Part shown: in pieces, positions 24,025 to 32,273 of the stretch
Numbering within the stretch: position 1 is the stretch's first letter
Layout of the letters: each line of letters begins with the position of its first letter
Origin: Parablautia muri
Lineage (GTDB): Bacteria > Bacillota > Clostridia > Lachnospirales > Lachnospiraceae
Length of the DNA stretch: 64,000 nt
Assembly (NCBI RefSeq): GCF_009917485.1
Contig: NZ_QZDT01000005.1
Span: 62,001 to 126,000, forward strand
Direction: 5' to 3'
Made by a program: the position numbers and the translations under genes
Notes under the pieces: model-generated
Seen by the model: the letters and a program-made list of their open reading frames with translations, nothing else
What the model was told of the DNA's origin: nothing
Databases searched by the model: none

Positions 24025-25524
24025 ATGAAAAGATTATCTTATGAAGTTTTAAAAGAACAAGGCTATGAAGGATATCTGCTGGAAAAAGCCCCTGTAAAGG
24101 TATTGCAGTTTGGCGAAGGAAATTTCCTTAGGGCCTTCGTGGATTACTTTATCGACAACCTAAATGAGAAAGCCGGGTTTGACGGCAAGGTCACCGTGCT
24201 GCAGCCATTGCCTGAAAATTCCTTTACTAGCGTTCCGCAGTTTTTAAACCAACAGGAAGGCTTGTACACCTTATATCTGCGTGGATTTGAAAATGGCCGG
24301 AAGGTAAATGCAAAACGCGTAATCTCCTGTATCGATCGGTGTATCAATGCCTATAGCGATTACGAGGAAATGATGAAATGCGCAGACAACCCGTCTCTGC
24401 GCTATATTACCAGCAACACCACAGAAGCTGGCATTGTCTACGACCCTTCCTGCCAGTTTACGGATACCCCTCCATCAAGTTACCCTGGAAAGCTGACACA
24501 GCTTTTATATCGGCGTTTTGAAAAATTTGGCACCAAGAAAGGGAAAGGATTCGTCATTCTTGCCTGCGAGCTGATTGACGATAATGGAAAAGTCTTAAAA
24601 GACTGTGTAATCAAGTATGCAAAGCAGTGGAATTTAAGCGAAGATTTCATCCGATGGGTGGAAGAAGAAAATCTCTTTTGCTCAACTTTAGTGGACCGTA
24701 TCGTAACTGGTTATCCCCGAAGCGAAGCCGATGCCATCAATCAGGAAAACGGATATGAAGATAAAGTTCTCAACACCGGCGAAGTATTTGGATTCTGGGT
24801 TATCGAAGGACCGGAGTGGTTAAAGGAAGAACTTCCTTTTGAGAAGGCAAATCTTCCGGTCATCATTACGGATAACCACAAGCCCTACAAACAGCGGAAG
24901 GTCCGCATCTTAAACGGCGCCCACACTTCCATGGTGCTTGGGGCTTATCTGGCAGGCTTTGATATCGTCAGGGACTGTATGGCCGATGATGTAATCCGCG
25001 GTTTTATGAATAAAGCCATCTACGAAGAAATCATCCCTACCCTCACCCTGCCCAAGGATGAACTGGAAAGCTTTGCATTTTCCGTGACAGAGCGCTTCAA
25101 AAATCCTTTTATTGACCATGCGCTTTTATCCATCTCCTTAAATTCCACCTCCAAGTGGAAAGCAAGGGTAATGCCTACTTTAAAGGATTATATGAAAAAT
25201 ACGGGCAAACTTCCGGTATGCCTTACCATCTCTTTTGCCCTTTATATTGCTTTCTATCGTGGAAAGGAAATGACCGAAACCGGACTTACTGCCCACCGGC
25301 CTGATGGAGAGAGCTACATTATTTCCGATGATAAAGCTGTTTTGGATTTCTACTTAGCCCACAAGGACGACTCTTTACGCCAGCTTGCCAATGCAGTATG
25401 TAAAAATGAAGACTTCTGGGGTGAGGATTTATCCCGGCTCCCCGGATTTGCGGATACTGTCGCAGATATTCTGGAAAAAATAGAGGCACAAGGCACTTAT
25501 GAGGTGATGAAAGCCTGCCTGTAA
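24025..25524 (+). CDS. uxaB: Tagaturonate reductase
   Basis: 499 aa, mannitol-dehydrogenase-superfamily enzyme reducing tagaturonate to altronate with NADH. Typical parts are VLQFGEGNFLRAFVDYFID (nucleotide-binding start), ITSNTTEAGI, CELIDDNGK, DRIVTGYPR and the catalytic-region KVRILNGAHTSMVLGAYLAG. It is the second gene of the divergent uxaAB unit and completes UxaC-UxaB-UxaA, converting galacturonate to 2-keto-3-deoxygluconate; the later KdgK/KdgA steps are not in this window. A very strong stem-loop follows at 25544. Confidence 0.94.
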   Translation: MKRLSYEVLKEQGYEGYLLEKAPVKVLQFGEGNFLRAFVDYFIDNLNEKAGFDGKVTVLQPLPENSFTSVPQFLNQQEGLYTLYLRGFENGRKVNAKRVISCIDRCINAYSDYEEMMKCADNPSLRYITSNTTEAGIVYDPSCQFTDTPPSSYPGKLTQLLYRRFEKFGTKKGKGFVILACELIDDNGKVLKDCVIKYAKQWNLSEDFIRWVEEENLFCSTLVDRIVTGYPRSEADAINQENGYEDKVLNTGEVFGFWVIEGPEWLKEELPFEKANLPVIITDNHKPYKQRKVRILNGAHTSMVLGAYLAGFDIVRDCMADDVIRGFMNKAIYEEIIPTLTLPKDELESFAFSVTERFKNPFIDHALLSISLNSTSKWKARVMPTLKDYMKNTGKLPVCLTISFALYIAFYRGKEMTETGLTAHRPDGESYIISDDKAVLDFYLAHKDDSLRQLANAVCKNEDFWGEDLSRLPGFADTVADILEKIEAQGTYEVMKACL

Positions 25525-25543
25525 AACAAAGGTTGTCATACTA

Positions 25544-25590
25544 GCGTATCTGAAAATTGCCATCCGGCAGAAGGTAATTTTCAGATACGC
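25544..25590 (+). terminator. Long stem-loop after uxaB
   Basis: An 18-bp stem, GCGTATCTGAAAATTGCC with its near-perfect complement at 25573-25590 and an 11-nt loop, begins 19 bp after the uxaB stop. It probably ends the uxaAB transcript, although the following sequence is A-rich rather than T-rich on the plus strand. Confidence 0.6.
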
Positions 25591-25692
25591 CCTGACAAAA
25601 AAGATAAAAATTTCCGTTTCACATCCCAATCTCACATTAGAAACCAACAAAAGTACCATAGGTTTTTTGGTGCACCATTCGCAACAACTGTC

Positions 25693-25833
25693 TTACCGTT
25701 TTGTCTGCTCTGTCATAATTCCCCAACGAATCCTAAACTTATCAACAAAAATAACCCGACAGGAGCTATATTTTCATACGTATGAATCGCTTCTCCACAG
25801 TTTCCACCAAAATTCAATGTAGGCAATTTTCAT
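25693..25833 (-). pseudogene. Relic of a VOC/PhnB-like (glyoxalase fold) gene
   Basis: On the minus strand one frame reads LNFGGNCGEAIHTYE, the start of a PhnB-type VOC protein. A little further on another frame reads FVDKFRIRWGIMTEQ, like the C-terminal end of the same family (DxFGxxW). The middle of the roughly 140-aa protein is missing. This is a heavily deleted remnant and not functional. Confidence 0.45.
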
Positions 25834-25873
25834 TTTACTGTTCCTTTTTCGTAAGTTTTTCTAAAAAAAGATT

Positions 25874-26560
25874 TTAAAAATCACATAGAAACTTTGCACA
25901 GCCCAAATCATACTGCTTAAGGTCCATACCGTGAAACTTCACATCTTCTCCCGGCACGGTTCCTTCCAATATGCTTCCGGCTCCCTTGTACAGCTTAGAT
26001 ATCAGCTCCGGACCAACAGGAAGGGAACCATGGGAAGGGTAAATCTCGTCAAACTTCCCCACATATTTCTCCAATTTTTCAAGACTATGCATATATGCAT
26101 GAAATTCCCGCTGAACACCAAACATGAAAATAACATCGTCCTGAACGGTATCCCCACTGTAAAGAATACGATTGTCGAGATCCAACACTGCAATACTTCC
26201 CGGTGTATGTCCAGGTATATGAACAATTTCCAATTTCCTGTTGCCAAGATCCAGGATATCCCCATTTTCCACCGGAATAAAACATCCCGATTTCTTCTGT
26301 GTACGATAATAATTTGACGCTTCTGCCGGGCTCATATAAAATTTTTCAAACTCACCGTTACTTGCAACATGGTCTATATCGCCGTGGGTATTCAGAAGTT
26401 CTATGGGCAGAGATACCAGCTGCCGTACAATTTCTTTTGCATTGTGAATCTTCATACCACTGTCAATCAAAAGAGCCTTTTCATCGCCAGAGAGCAAAAA
26501 GAAACGAACGCCTTCGTCTTCTATCCTCCAAGTGTTTTTTGACATTTTTATAATATCCAT
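25874..26560 (-). CDS. MBL-fold metallo-hydrolase
   Basis: 228 aa. The metal-binding region is NTHGDIDHVAS, which is H-x-D-x-D-H rather than the common H-x-H-x-D-H. Other fold motifs are IDSGMKI, VHIPGHTPGSIAVLDL (third metal His), YSGDTVQD and YPSHG. The substrate cannot be told: MBL families cover thioesters, lactones and phosphodiesters. It stands alone, convergent with the uxaAB unit and divergent from marR. Confidence 0.82.
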   Translation of the reverse strand: MDIIKMSKNTWRIEDEGVRFFLLSGDEKALLIDSGMKIHNAKEIVRQLVSLPIELLNTHGDIDHVASNGEFEKFYMSPAEASNYYRTQKKSGCFIPVENGDILDLGNRKLEIVHIPGHTPGSIAVLDLDNRILYSGDTVQDDVIFMFGVQREFHAYMHSLEKLEKYVGKFDEIYPSHGSLPVGPELISKLYKGAGSILEGTVPGEDVKFHGMDLKQYDLGCAKFLCDF

Positions 26561-26646
26561 TGTATTAACCTCCCGATACTAGTATAGCGCACTGAAAACC
26601 CTTGTGCAAATATTCCGGTCTATTTTTAATTGCATTGTAACTGTCC

Positions 26647-26725
26647 GTTACTTTACATAGGCCAAGAATGGGCACGGTCTGTGCAGTATATGCACAGACC
26701 TGGCTGAGTCGTTACGAAAAGTAAC
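26647..26725. mobile_element. Small palindromic element with GTTACTTT ends
   Basis: GTTACTTT (26647-26654) and AAAGTAAC (26718-26725) form terminal inverted repeats around a perfect 10-bp internal palindrome, GGTCTGTGCA-GTATA-TGCACAGACC. It belongs to the same group as 32187-32268 and 50879-51023. No target duplication is visible here. Confidence 0.6.
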
Positions 26726-26744
26726 AGAAAGTTTGCCTTAATGC

Positions 26745-26796
26745 TTGACGTTAGTCCGTTTTCGGATTATACTTCCTATTAGTCCGAAACCAGATC
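26745..26796 (+). promoter_or_regulatory. marR-MATE promoter and operator
   Basis: -35 TTGACG (26745-26750) and -10 TATACT (26768-26773), 17-nt spacing. The half-sites GTTTTCGGATTA and TATTAGTCCGAAAC form an imperfect inverted repeat across the -10, and TTAGTCCG occurs twice. This fits autorepression by the MarR protein encoded directly downstream. Confidence 0.7.
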
Positions 26797-26818
26797 AACA
26801 AAAAGGAGGGGGTACAAC

Positions 26819-27271
26819 ATGGACGACACCGTACAATCAGACCTGGTGCGATATAACCAGCTTCAAAAGAAATTAGATGAATTTTACAGCTGCTTTGCGA
26901 AAATATGCCACATTCCGGACAGCGTGTTCTGGATTATTTATTCCCTGCTTGAACGCCAGGAACCATGTACCCAGACCGAACTGTGCAGTATGTGGTCCTT
27001 TCACAAACAGACTATCAATACAGCCTTAAAAAATATGGAATCGGGCGGCCTTATATTCTTTGAACAGTCTATTCGGAATAAAAAGGAAAAACAAATTTTT
27101 CTTACCCACAAAGGAACTGCCTTTGCACAAAAGACTGTCATTCCTTTTATGGAGATGGAAAAAAGAGCTTTTGGTTCTTTAGACAGTACCGAACGGCAGG
27201 AGTTCCTGCGCCTGACCCAAAAGCACCTTGAACTGCTTCAGGCAGAATTAAAGAAACAATTAAATTTGTAA
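26819..27271 (+). CDS. MarR family transcriptional regulator
   Basis: 150 aa with the MarR winged helix: CTQTELCSMWSFHKQTINTA (recognition region), LKNMESGGLIFFEQS, then the wing NKKEKQIFLTHKG. Helical ends would form the dimer interface. AAAGGAGGGGG precedes the ATG. It is followed by a MATE efflux gene, the usual partner of such regulators, and has a palindrome over its own promoter. Confidence 0.88.
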   Translation: MDDTVQSDLVRYNQLQKKLDEFYSCFAKICHIPDSVFWIIYSLLERQEPCTQTELCSMWSFHKQTINTALKNMESGGLIFFEQSIRNKKEKQIFLTHKGTAFAQKTVIPFMEMEKRAFGSLDSTERQEFLRLTQKHLELLQAELKKQLNL

Positions 27272-27290
27272 AGTTGTCATCGGAGGACAT

Positions 27291-27376
27291 TTGGCCGTAG
27301 CCATCTTGTCGAAGGAAGATGTCGGGTGCGCCCGGTTACTGTTTTGGGATTTATCCCTGTAGTGGCCGGGCCTTTT
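27291..27376 (+). promoter_or_regulatory. Possible leader peptide and terminator/attenuator before the MATE gene
   Basis: A 23-codon frame starts at TTG 27291 (GGAGG 4 nt upstream), reads LAVAILSKEDVGC and on to WDLSL, and stops at 27362. Its stop lies inside a strong stem-loop, GCCCGG (27330-27335) with CCGGGC (27366-27371) and inner pairs, followed by CTTTT. The MATE ribosome site AGGAGG comes 8 bp later. This could be simply the marR terminator, or ribosome-controlled attenuation of the efflux gene. Confidence 0.45.
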
Positions 27377-27394
27377 CAATATCAGGAGGTTATC

Positions 27395-28722
27395 ATGCAC
27401 ATTCAGCTTTCAGATCATTTCAATTATAACAGACTATTTAAGTTCTCTCTGCCGTCTATCATTATGATGATTTTTACATCTGTATATAGTGTGGTAGATG
27501 GTTTTTTTGTATCAAACTTTGTTGGAAAGACACCCTTTGCAGCTGTTAATTTTATCATGCCTTTCTTGATGATACTGGGTGCCGTTGGCTTCATGTTCGG
27601 AACCGGCGGCGGCGCTTTCATTGCTAAAACACTGGGGGAAGGAGCGCACCAAAAAGCAAACCGATACTTTTCCCTGTTTATTTACATATCCTTCTTAAGC
27701 GGTATTATCATCATGATTGGGGCATATTTTCTGTTACGCCCTATAGCGGAGCTTCTGGGGGCCAAAGGCGCTATGCTTGACGACTGCGTCTTATATGGAC
27801 GAATCATTCTGGCCTCTCTCCCCACATTGATCCTGCAGTTTGCATTCCAGAGTTTCTTCATCACAGCGGAAAAGCCGCAACTGGGACTTGCTTTTTCCAT
27901 TGCTGCAGGCATAACAAATATCATCGGGGATGGGCTCTTTGTGGCTGTGTTCCACTGGGGGCTTGCCGGAGCTGCTGCTGCCACCACACTTAGCCAGGCA
28001 ATCGGCGGTCTGCTGCCGCTGTTTTATTTTGCCCGGCCAAATACAAGTCTGCTAAGACTTGGAAAAACAAATTTTGATAAATCAGCCCTTCTAAAAGCCT
28101 GTACCAATGGGTCCTCGGAATTGATGTCCAATCTTTCCATTTCGCTGGTCAGCATGCTTTACAACATCCAGCTTATGAAATATGCTGGGGAAGACGGTGT
28201 TGCAGCTTACGGGGTACTTATGTATGTAAACATGATATTCCTGGCAACCTTTATCGGCTATTCCACCGGAACCGCCCCAATCATCAGCTACCATTACGGC
28301 GCACGGAACCATATGGAATTGAAAAGTCTGCTGAAAAAGAGCTTCGTCATGATTGGCGCATCTTCCATATGCATGTTTGTCATTGCAGAAATTCTGGCAG
28401 CGCCGCTCTCGAAAATATTTGCAGGCTATGATCAGACTCTTTTGGCGCTGACCACAAGGGCCTTTGTAATCTATTCCTTTTCTTTCTTTTTTCGGGAATT
28501 GCAATTTACGGTTCCGCCTTTTTTACCGCCTTAAATGACGGCCTGACATCCGCACTGATTTCATTTTTGCGCACGCTCCTTTTTCAGTTGGCAGCCGTGC
28601 TTATCCTTCCGCTTATTTTGGGAATTGACGGTATTTGGCTCTCCGTTGTTGCCGCGGAAATCGTTGCCGCCGCCGTAACCATTCTGTTTTTCGCTATGAA
28701 ACGCGCAAGATTTCATTATTGA
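27395..28722 (+). pseudogene. MATE family efflux transporter, frameshifted
   Basis: The start MHIQLSDHFNYNRLFKFSLP at 27395 has AGGAGG upstream. The first frame gives about 380 aa of a MATE exporter (SVYSVVDGFFVSNFVGKT, FGTGGGAFIAKTLGEG) and then stops at 28534. The missing C-terminus continues in the next frame as SGIAIYGSAFFTALNDGLTS and on to MKRARFHY, ending at 28722. The shift maps to a run of six T at 28487-28492, so either a one-base indel or a sequencing error is possible. If the indel is real, the last two or three membrane segments are lost. Confidence 0.8.
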
Positions 28723-28744
28723 ATCATACCTGTTTAGAAAGATT

Positions 28745-28865
28745 TTGTACCTGCTTTGGCAGAATGATACTATCAGTATCAGCAGTTTATCTACACAAAC
28801 AAGCCTTGCAAACACAACACTTACTGATCTGCTTGAACCTATGGAAAATATCGGCAGTATCTGCT
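28745..28865 (+). pseudogene. Relic of a MarR-type winged-helix gene
   Basis: A short stretch reads YLLWQNDTISISSLSTQT, then LANTTLTDLLEPMENIG, the DNA-binding helices of a MarR protein. Nothing recognisable lies before or after it, and the frame runs into sequence antisense to the sensor kinase. It is a decayed fragment. Confidence 0.4.
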
Positions 28866-28942
28866 CATTTATGCTTCGCCCTTCCTTCTTCTCGCCCACA
28901 CCTGGCAGTGTAAAACATGCGTCTTTTTTACATCTTGTCACT

Positions 28943-31366
28943 TTATACGCTCTCTGGTATTCTCGGAAATACCACCGTTACCGTAAACAAATCCGCGTCC
29001 ACCTTCACGCTTAAGCTGCCGCCGCATGCCTGCGTAAAACTTTTGGCAATGGAAAGGCCAAGTCCGCTGCCGCCGTCTGTCCGGCTTTCATCCCCCCTCA
29101 CAAACCGCTCTGTGAGATCCGCCCCGTCATCTAATTCCACGCTGGAAGTATTTTTGATGCTCACCACAGCTTCCTCCTTTTTATCCGTCAGTATCAAAAA
29201 AATGCGGGAGCCCTGCAGGGAATATTTCAGTGCGTTTTGAATCAGGTTTTGGAAAACCCGGTATAATCTCTGCCCGTCCGCCCTGATAAGCATTGGTTCT
29301 TCCGAGATGGAAACTTTCATAATATGCGTGCTTGCGCTAATTTGTTCATCCATATCGGCCAGCGTCTGGCGCAGCAGCTTTCCTAAATCCAGTTCTTCCA
29401 TTTTCACCGGGAGCTGGCCTGATGTGGCCTTGCTTACCTCAAACACATCCTGCACTATATTTCTTAAACGTTCTGATTTTTCACTTAAAATCCGGATAAA
29501 TTCCATCACGTGCTCGGGAAGCCCTTCTTCCTGCTTAAGCAGCTCCACATAGCTTATAATGGAAGTCAGCGGCGTCTTAATGTCGTGGGAGACATTTGTG
29601 ACCAGCTCAACCTTCATCCTTTCGCTGTGCATCTGCTCCTGCAGCGCTTCTTCCATGCCACACTGGATTTCATTTAAGCTTTCAGCTGCCCTTCCAAGGT
29701 CTGTGTCAGCCCCAAGGATAAGAGGCTGAGCCAGGTTCCCTTTTTTCACCTTTTCAATTTGGTTTATCAGGGCTCCAATATCCTCGGCCATACGGCGGTT
29801 CGTTTTCATATATGCTATATTGAGTACGCTGAGGATAAGAAGAATACTAATCAAAATCAAAAGAATTAATTGGGCGCCGTCAGAGAGCGGAGACCACAAG
29901 TAATCCTCCACAAATTCTCCTAAATTTAAAAGGTAATAGTTTCCGCCATTTATTGCTGCCGCCGCTGACATCAAAAGCAGTCCGCATAAAACCGCTGCTA
30001 AAATCCCTGCTGCCAGCGTCAGGCGATACCTTTTTATCAGCTTTTTCTGTATCGGGTACTGCAAATTTCTTGTCCTTATACTATCTAAGATTGGCTTTTT
30101 CTGCTGTCCCCTGTTGGCCCTTACATCTAAAACAATCAGGTAAACCACCCAAAACAAGAGAGTCAAAAACTTCTCGCTGCCAGCAAACATGTCCATGTAA
30201 TAATAAGCATCCCCTAAGCTGAAACTGCCATAGTTGATATAGATAAAAGAATACATTTCTCCAATCTCTCCCACCACAAACAGCAGACAAAGGAACAGAG
30301 AAACGCCCAAAATAAGCAGCGCTTTGGCCTCAAACCAAATCTTTCCCATAAACCGGGCAATTGCCTGTTTTCCAAGCTGCTTTTCCTTTCGCAGGAGAAC
30401 TGACAGGGCAAGCAGCAACACCGAAACAATAAGCGCAGTCCACTTTTTTTCAAACTGCTCCATGCTATGAAGGCGGTTCTCATACATGGAATACAGTCTG
30501 CCGCTATACCAGTCGGCCCCGTCAAGCGAATAATTTCCAACCACGTAAAGCTTCGGCTCTTTAGTCGCCGCCATAAAAATCACGGCATCGTTTGTAGATG
30601 CATCCACACGGAAATTTGCATAGCCCGGCACAAACCAACGGCTGTCCCTTGTATACACACCGTTCCCGTATACGTTTTCTTTTATGTTGTCTTTGACAAT
30701 CTGCACCTTTCCGTCCCCTTCCCTGTTAAACCACAGGGAAAAATTGTACTCGCTTTTGGAAATGGCCTCATAAAAATCCTCCCCCTGCCAGGGTTCTCCC
30801 GTCTTGTCTGCAAATGCGTCAATATTGGTATAAAGCAGATTTCCCTGATAAATTACCGCATAAAGAAGATTCTGATTGAGTGCCATATCCGCCATGTACG
30901 CATCCAGAGTTTCTTCATCTTCCTCTTGGCCATTATCATACGCACCGTAGTCTTCCCAATAATCGCTGGTACTGGCATCCGTCCCACTGGCTATGGAGCC
31001 TTCAAAAGCATATTCCTCGTCTGTCTGCTCCACTAAAACGCTTGTATCCTCAGAATAATTCCAGCCCCAATCAGGGTAATCCCCATCCCAGCCGAAATAA
31101 TAGCCTCTTTCGCTTACCGCCCCGGTTCCATAATTCTTCCAGCTCTTTCCTCCTGTGGCCACCCCCAGCAATTCTTCTAACCTGTCTTCAATATACCCCC
31201 GAAATTCCTCATCCTCCTGATAGTCCATTCCGGCCGTCAGCAAATTTCCCTCTGTGATCCACAGCACATTTAACACGGGAATAAGGCTGCTGATCAGCAA
31301 AGTCATTCCCAAAAAGAATGTACCGCAGCTAACTGCGATTTTCAATTTTTTCCATTTTGTATCCAA
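28943..31366 (-). CDS. Membrane sensor histidine kinase (OmpR/PhoR-type partner)
   Basis: 807 aa. One membrane segment near residue 10-33 is followed by a roughly 270-residue extracytoplasmic region, then a cluster of about six further membrane segments (residues about 310-530). The cytoplasmic part has a HisKA box NVSHDIKTPLTSIISYVELL with the phospho-accepting His, N-box NLIQNALKYS and ATP-lid GGSGLGLSIAKS. The large mixed sensor region is unusual for this class. It overlaps the response regulator gene by 38 bp. The signal is unknown. Confidence 0.9.
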   Translation of the reverse strand: MDTKWKKLKIAVSCGTFFLGMTLLISSLIPVLNVLWITEGNLLTAGMDYQEDEEFRGYIEDRLEELLGVATGGKSWKNYGTGAVSERGYYFGWDGDYPDWGWNYSEDTSVLVEQTDEEYAFEGSIASGTDASTSDYWEDYGAYDNGQEEDEETLDAYMADMALNQNLLYAVIYQGNLLYTNIDAFADKTGEPWQGEDFYEAISKSEYNFSLWFNREGDGKVQIVKDNIKENVYGNGVYTRDSRWFVPGYANFRVDASTNDAVIFMAATKEPKLYVVGNYSLDGADWYSGRLYSMYENRLHSMEQFEKKWTALIVSVLLLALSVLLRKEKQLGKQAIARFMGKIWFEAKALLILGVSLFLCLLFVVGEIGEMYSFIYINYGSFSLGDAYYYMDMFAGSEKFLTLLFWVVYLIVLDVRANRGQQKKPILDSIRTRNLQYPIQKKLIKRYRLTLAAGILAAVLCGLLLMSAAAAINGGNYYLLNLGEFVEDYLWSPLSDGAQLILLILISILLILSVLNIAYMKTNRRMAEDIGALINQIEKVKKGNLAQPLILGADTDLGRAAESLNEIQCGMEEALQEQMHSERMKVELVTNVSHDIKTPLTSIISYVELLKQEEGLPEHVMEFIRILSEKSERLRNIVQDVFEVSKATSGQLPVKMEELDLGKLLRQTLADMDEQISASTHIMKVSISEEPMLIRADGQRLYRVFQNLIQNALKYSLQGSRIFLILTDKKEEAVVSIKNTSSVELDDGADLTERFVRGDESRTDGGSGLGLSIAKSFTQACGGSLSVKVDADLFTVTVVFPRIPESV

Positions 31367-32039
31367 TACCCCACACCACCTTTAAATATTCTGGTTCCTT
31401 CGGATTCAGTTCGATTTTTTCCCTGATATGGCGGATATGCACCATCACCGTATTTTCCGGGGCAAAAGAAGGCTCCTCCCAAACTCTCTCGTAGATTTCC
31501 TCCGCCGGGAATATCCTCCCTCTGTTCCGCATCAGCAGGTCGATGATTTTCGTCTCCGTGGCGGTAAGCTTAACCGGCTCTCCATCCGCATAAAGAATGT
31601 GTTCTCCTAATCGGTAGCAAAGCCGCCCGTTTCTGATTTCCTCCTTTTCATGCAAAGCGTTGATATCCCCTAAACGCGTATATCTGCGCAGCTGGCTGTT
31701 TACCCTTGCCACCAGCTCCTGGGGATGAAAAGGCTTGGACACATAATCATCGGCTCCCATGGATAAGCCCAGGATTTTGTCTGTCTCCTCTGTTTTAGCG
31801 CTGAGCACAATGATTGGAAGATTTTTTCTCTCCCGGATTTTCATCATAGCGGAAAGTCCGTCCAGCTTTGGCATCATCACATCCATAATCACAAGCCTTA
31901 CCGCCTGCTCCGCCATCACTTTAAGAGCCTCCATACCGTCATAAGCTTTGATGACCCGGTAGCCTTCTTTTTCTAAAAGAAGGGCGATTGCCTTTACAAT
32001 CTCTTTGTCATCATCTACCACAAGCACACATTCATTCAT
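31329..32039 (-). CDS. OmpR-family response regulator
   Basis: 236 aa from MNECVLVVDDDKEIVKAIA at 32039 (AGGGGG upstream; the frame is open to 32072). The receiver has the acidic pair VDDD, phospho-acceptor Asp in LVIMDVMMPKLDG, and Lys in DDYVSKPF. The C-terminal winged helix (TATETKIIDLLMRNRGRIF, then VMVHIRHIREKI) binds DNA. The overlap with the kinase gene indicates a cognate pair. Confidence 0.93.
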   Translation of the reverse strand: MNECVLVVDDDKEIVKAIALLLEKEGYRVIKAYDGMEALKVMAEQAVRLVIMDVMMPKLDGLSAMMKIRERKNLPIIVLSAKTEETDKILGLSMGADDYVSKPFHPQELVARVNSQLRRYTRLGDINALHEKEEIRNGRLCYRLGEHILYADGEPVKLTATETKIIDLLMRNRGRIFPAEEIYERVWEEPSFAPENTVMVHIRHIREKIELNPKEPEYLKVVWGIGYKMEKIENRS

Positions 32040-32186
32040 AACTACACCCCCTGCATCTCGCAAGCTATTCAAGCATCCTTAGATTGCCGGAAAATTTCTT
32101 TACATCCTCTTTCGGAACAATTGTATCATAACTGTGGGTTCTTACAAAATTCTTGGCAGGTTTCTTATAAATTTCTTAATCCTTTA

Positions 32187-32268
32187 GTTACTTTTCAGAG
32201 GTTGGCCAATAAACAGCTTGGAATATTTGTTTTTCCAAGCGTCCTCTGGCTAACATATAAAAAGTAAC
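32187..32268. mobile_element. MITE-like element, copy A (82 bp) with 8-bp target duplication
   Basis: Ends GTTACTTTTC and AAAAGTAAC, internal stem GCTTGGAA-N9-TTCCAAGC. It is flanked on both sides by ATCCTTTA (32179-32186 and 32269-32276), an exact 8-bp duplication typical of transposition. The right duplication overlaps the stop codon of the MATE gene. A near-identical inverted copy lies at 36145-36227. Confidence 0.8.
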
Positions 32269-32273
32269 ATCCT

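Noticed and set aside
27326-27394. Longer N-terminus of the MATE protein
   Set aside because: This part overlaps the terminator-like stem; the ATG at 27395 has AGGAGG at proper spacing and matches the family start.
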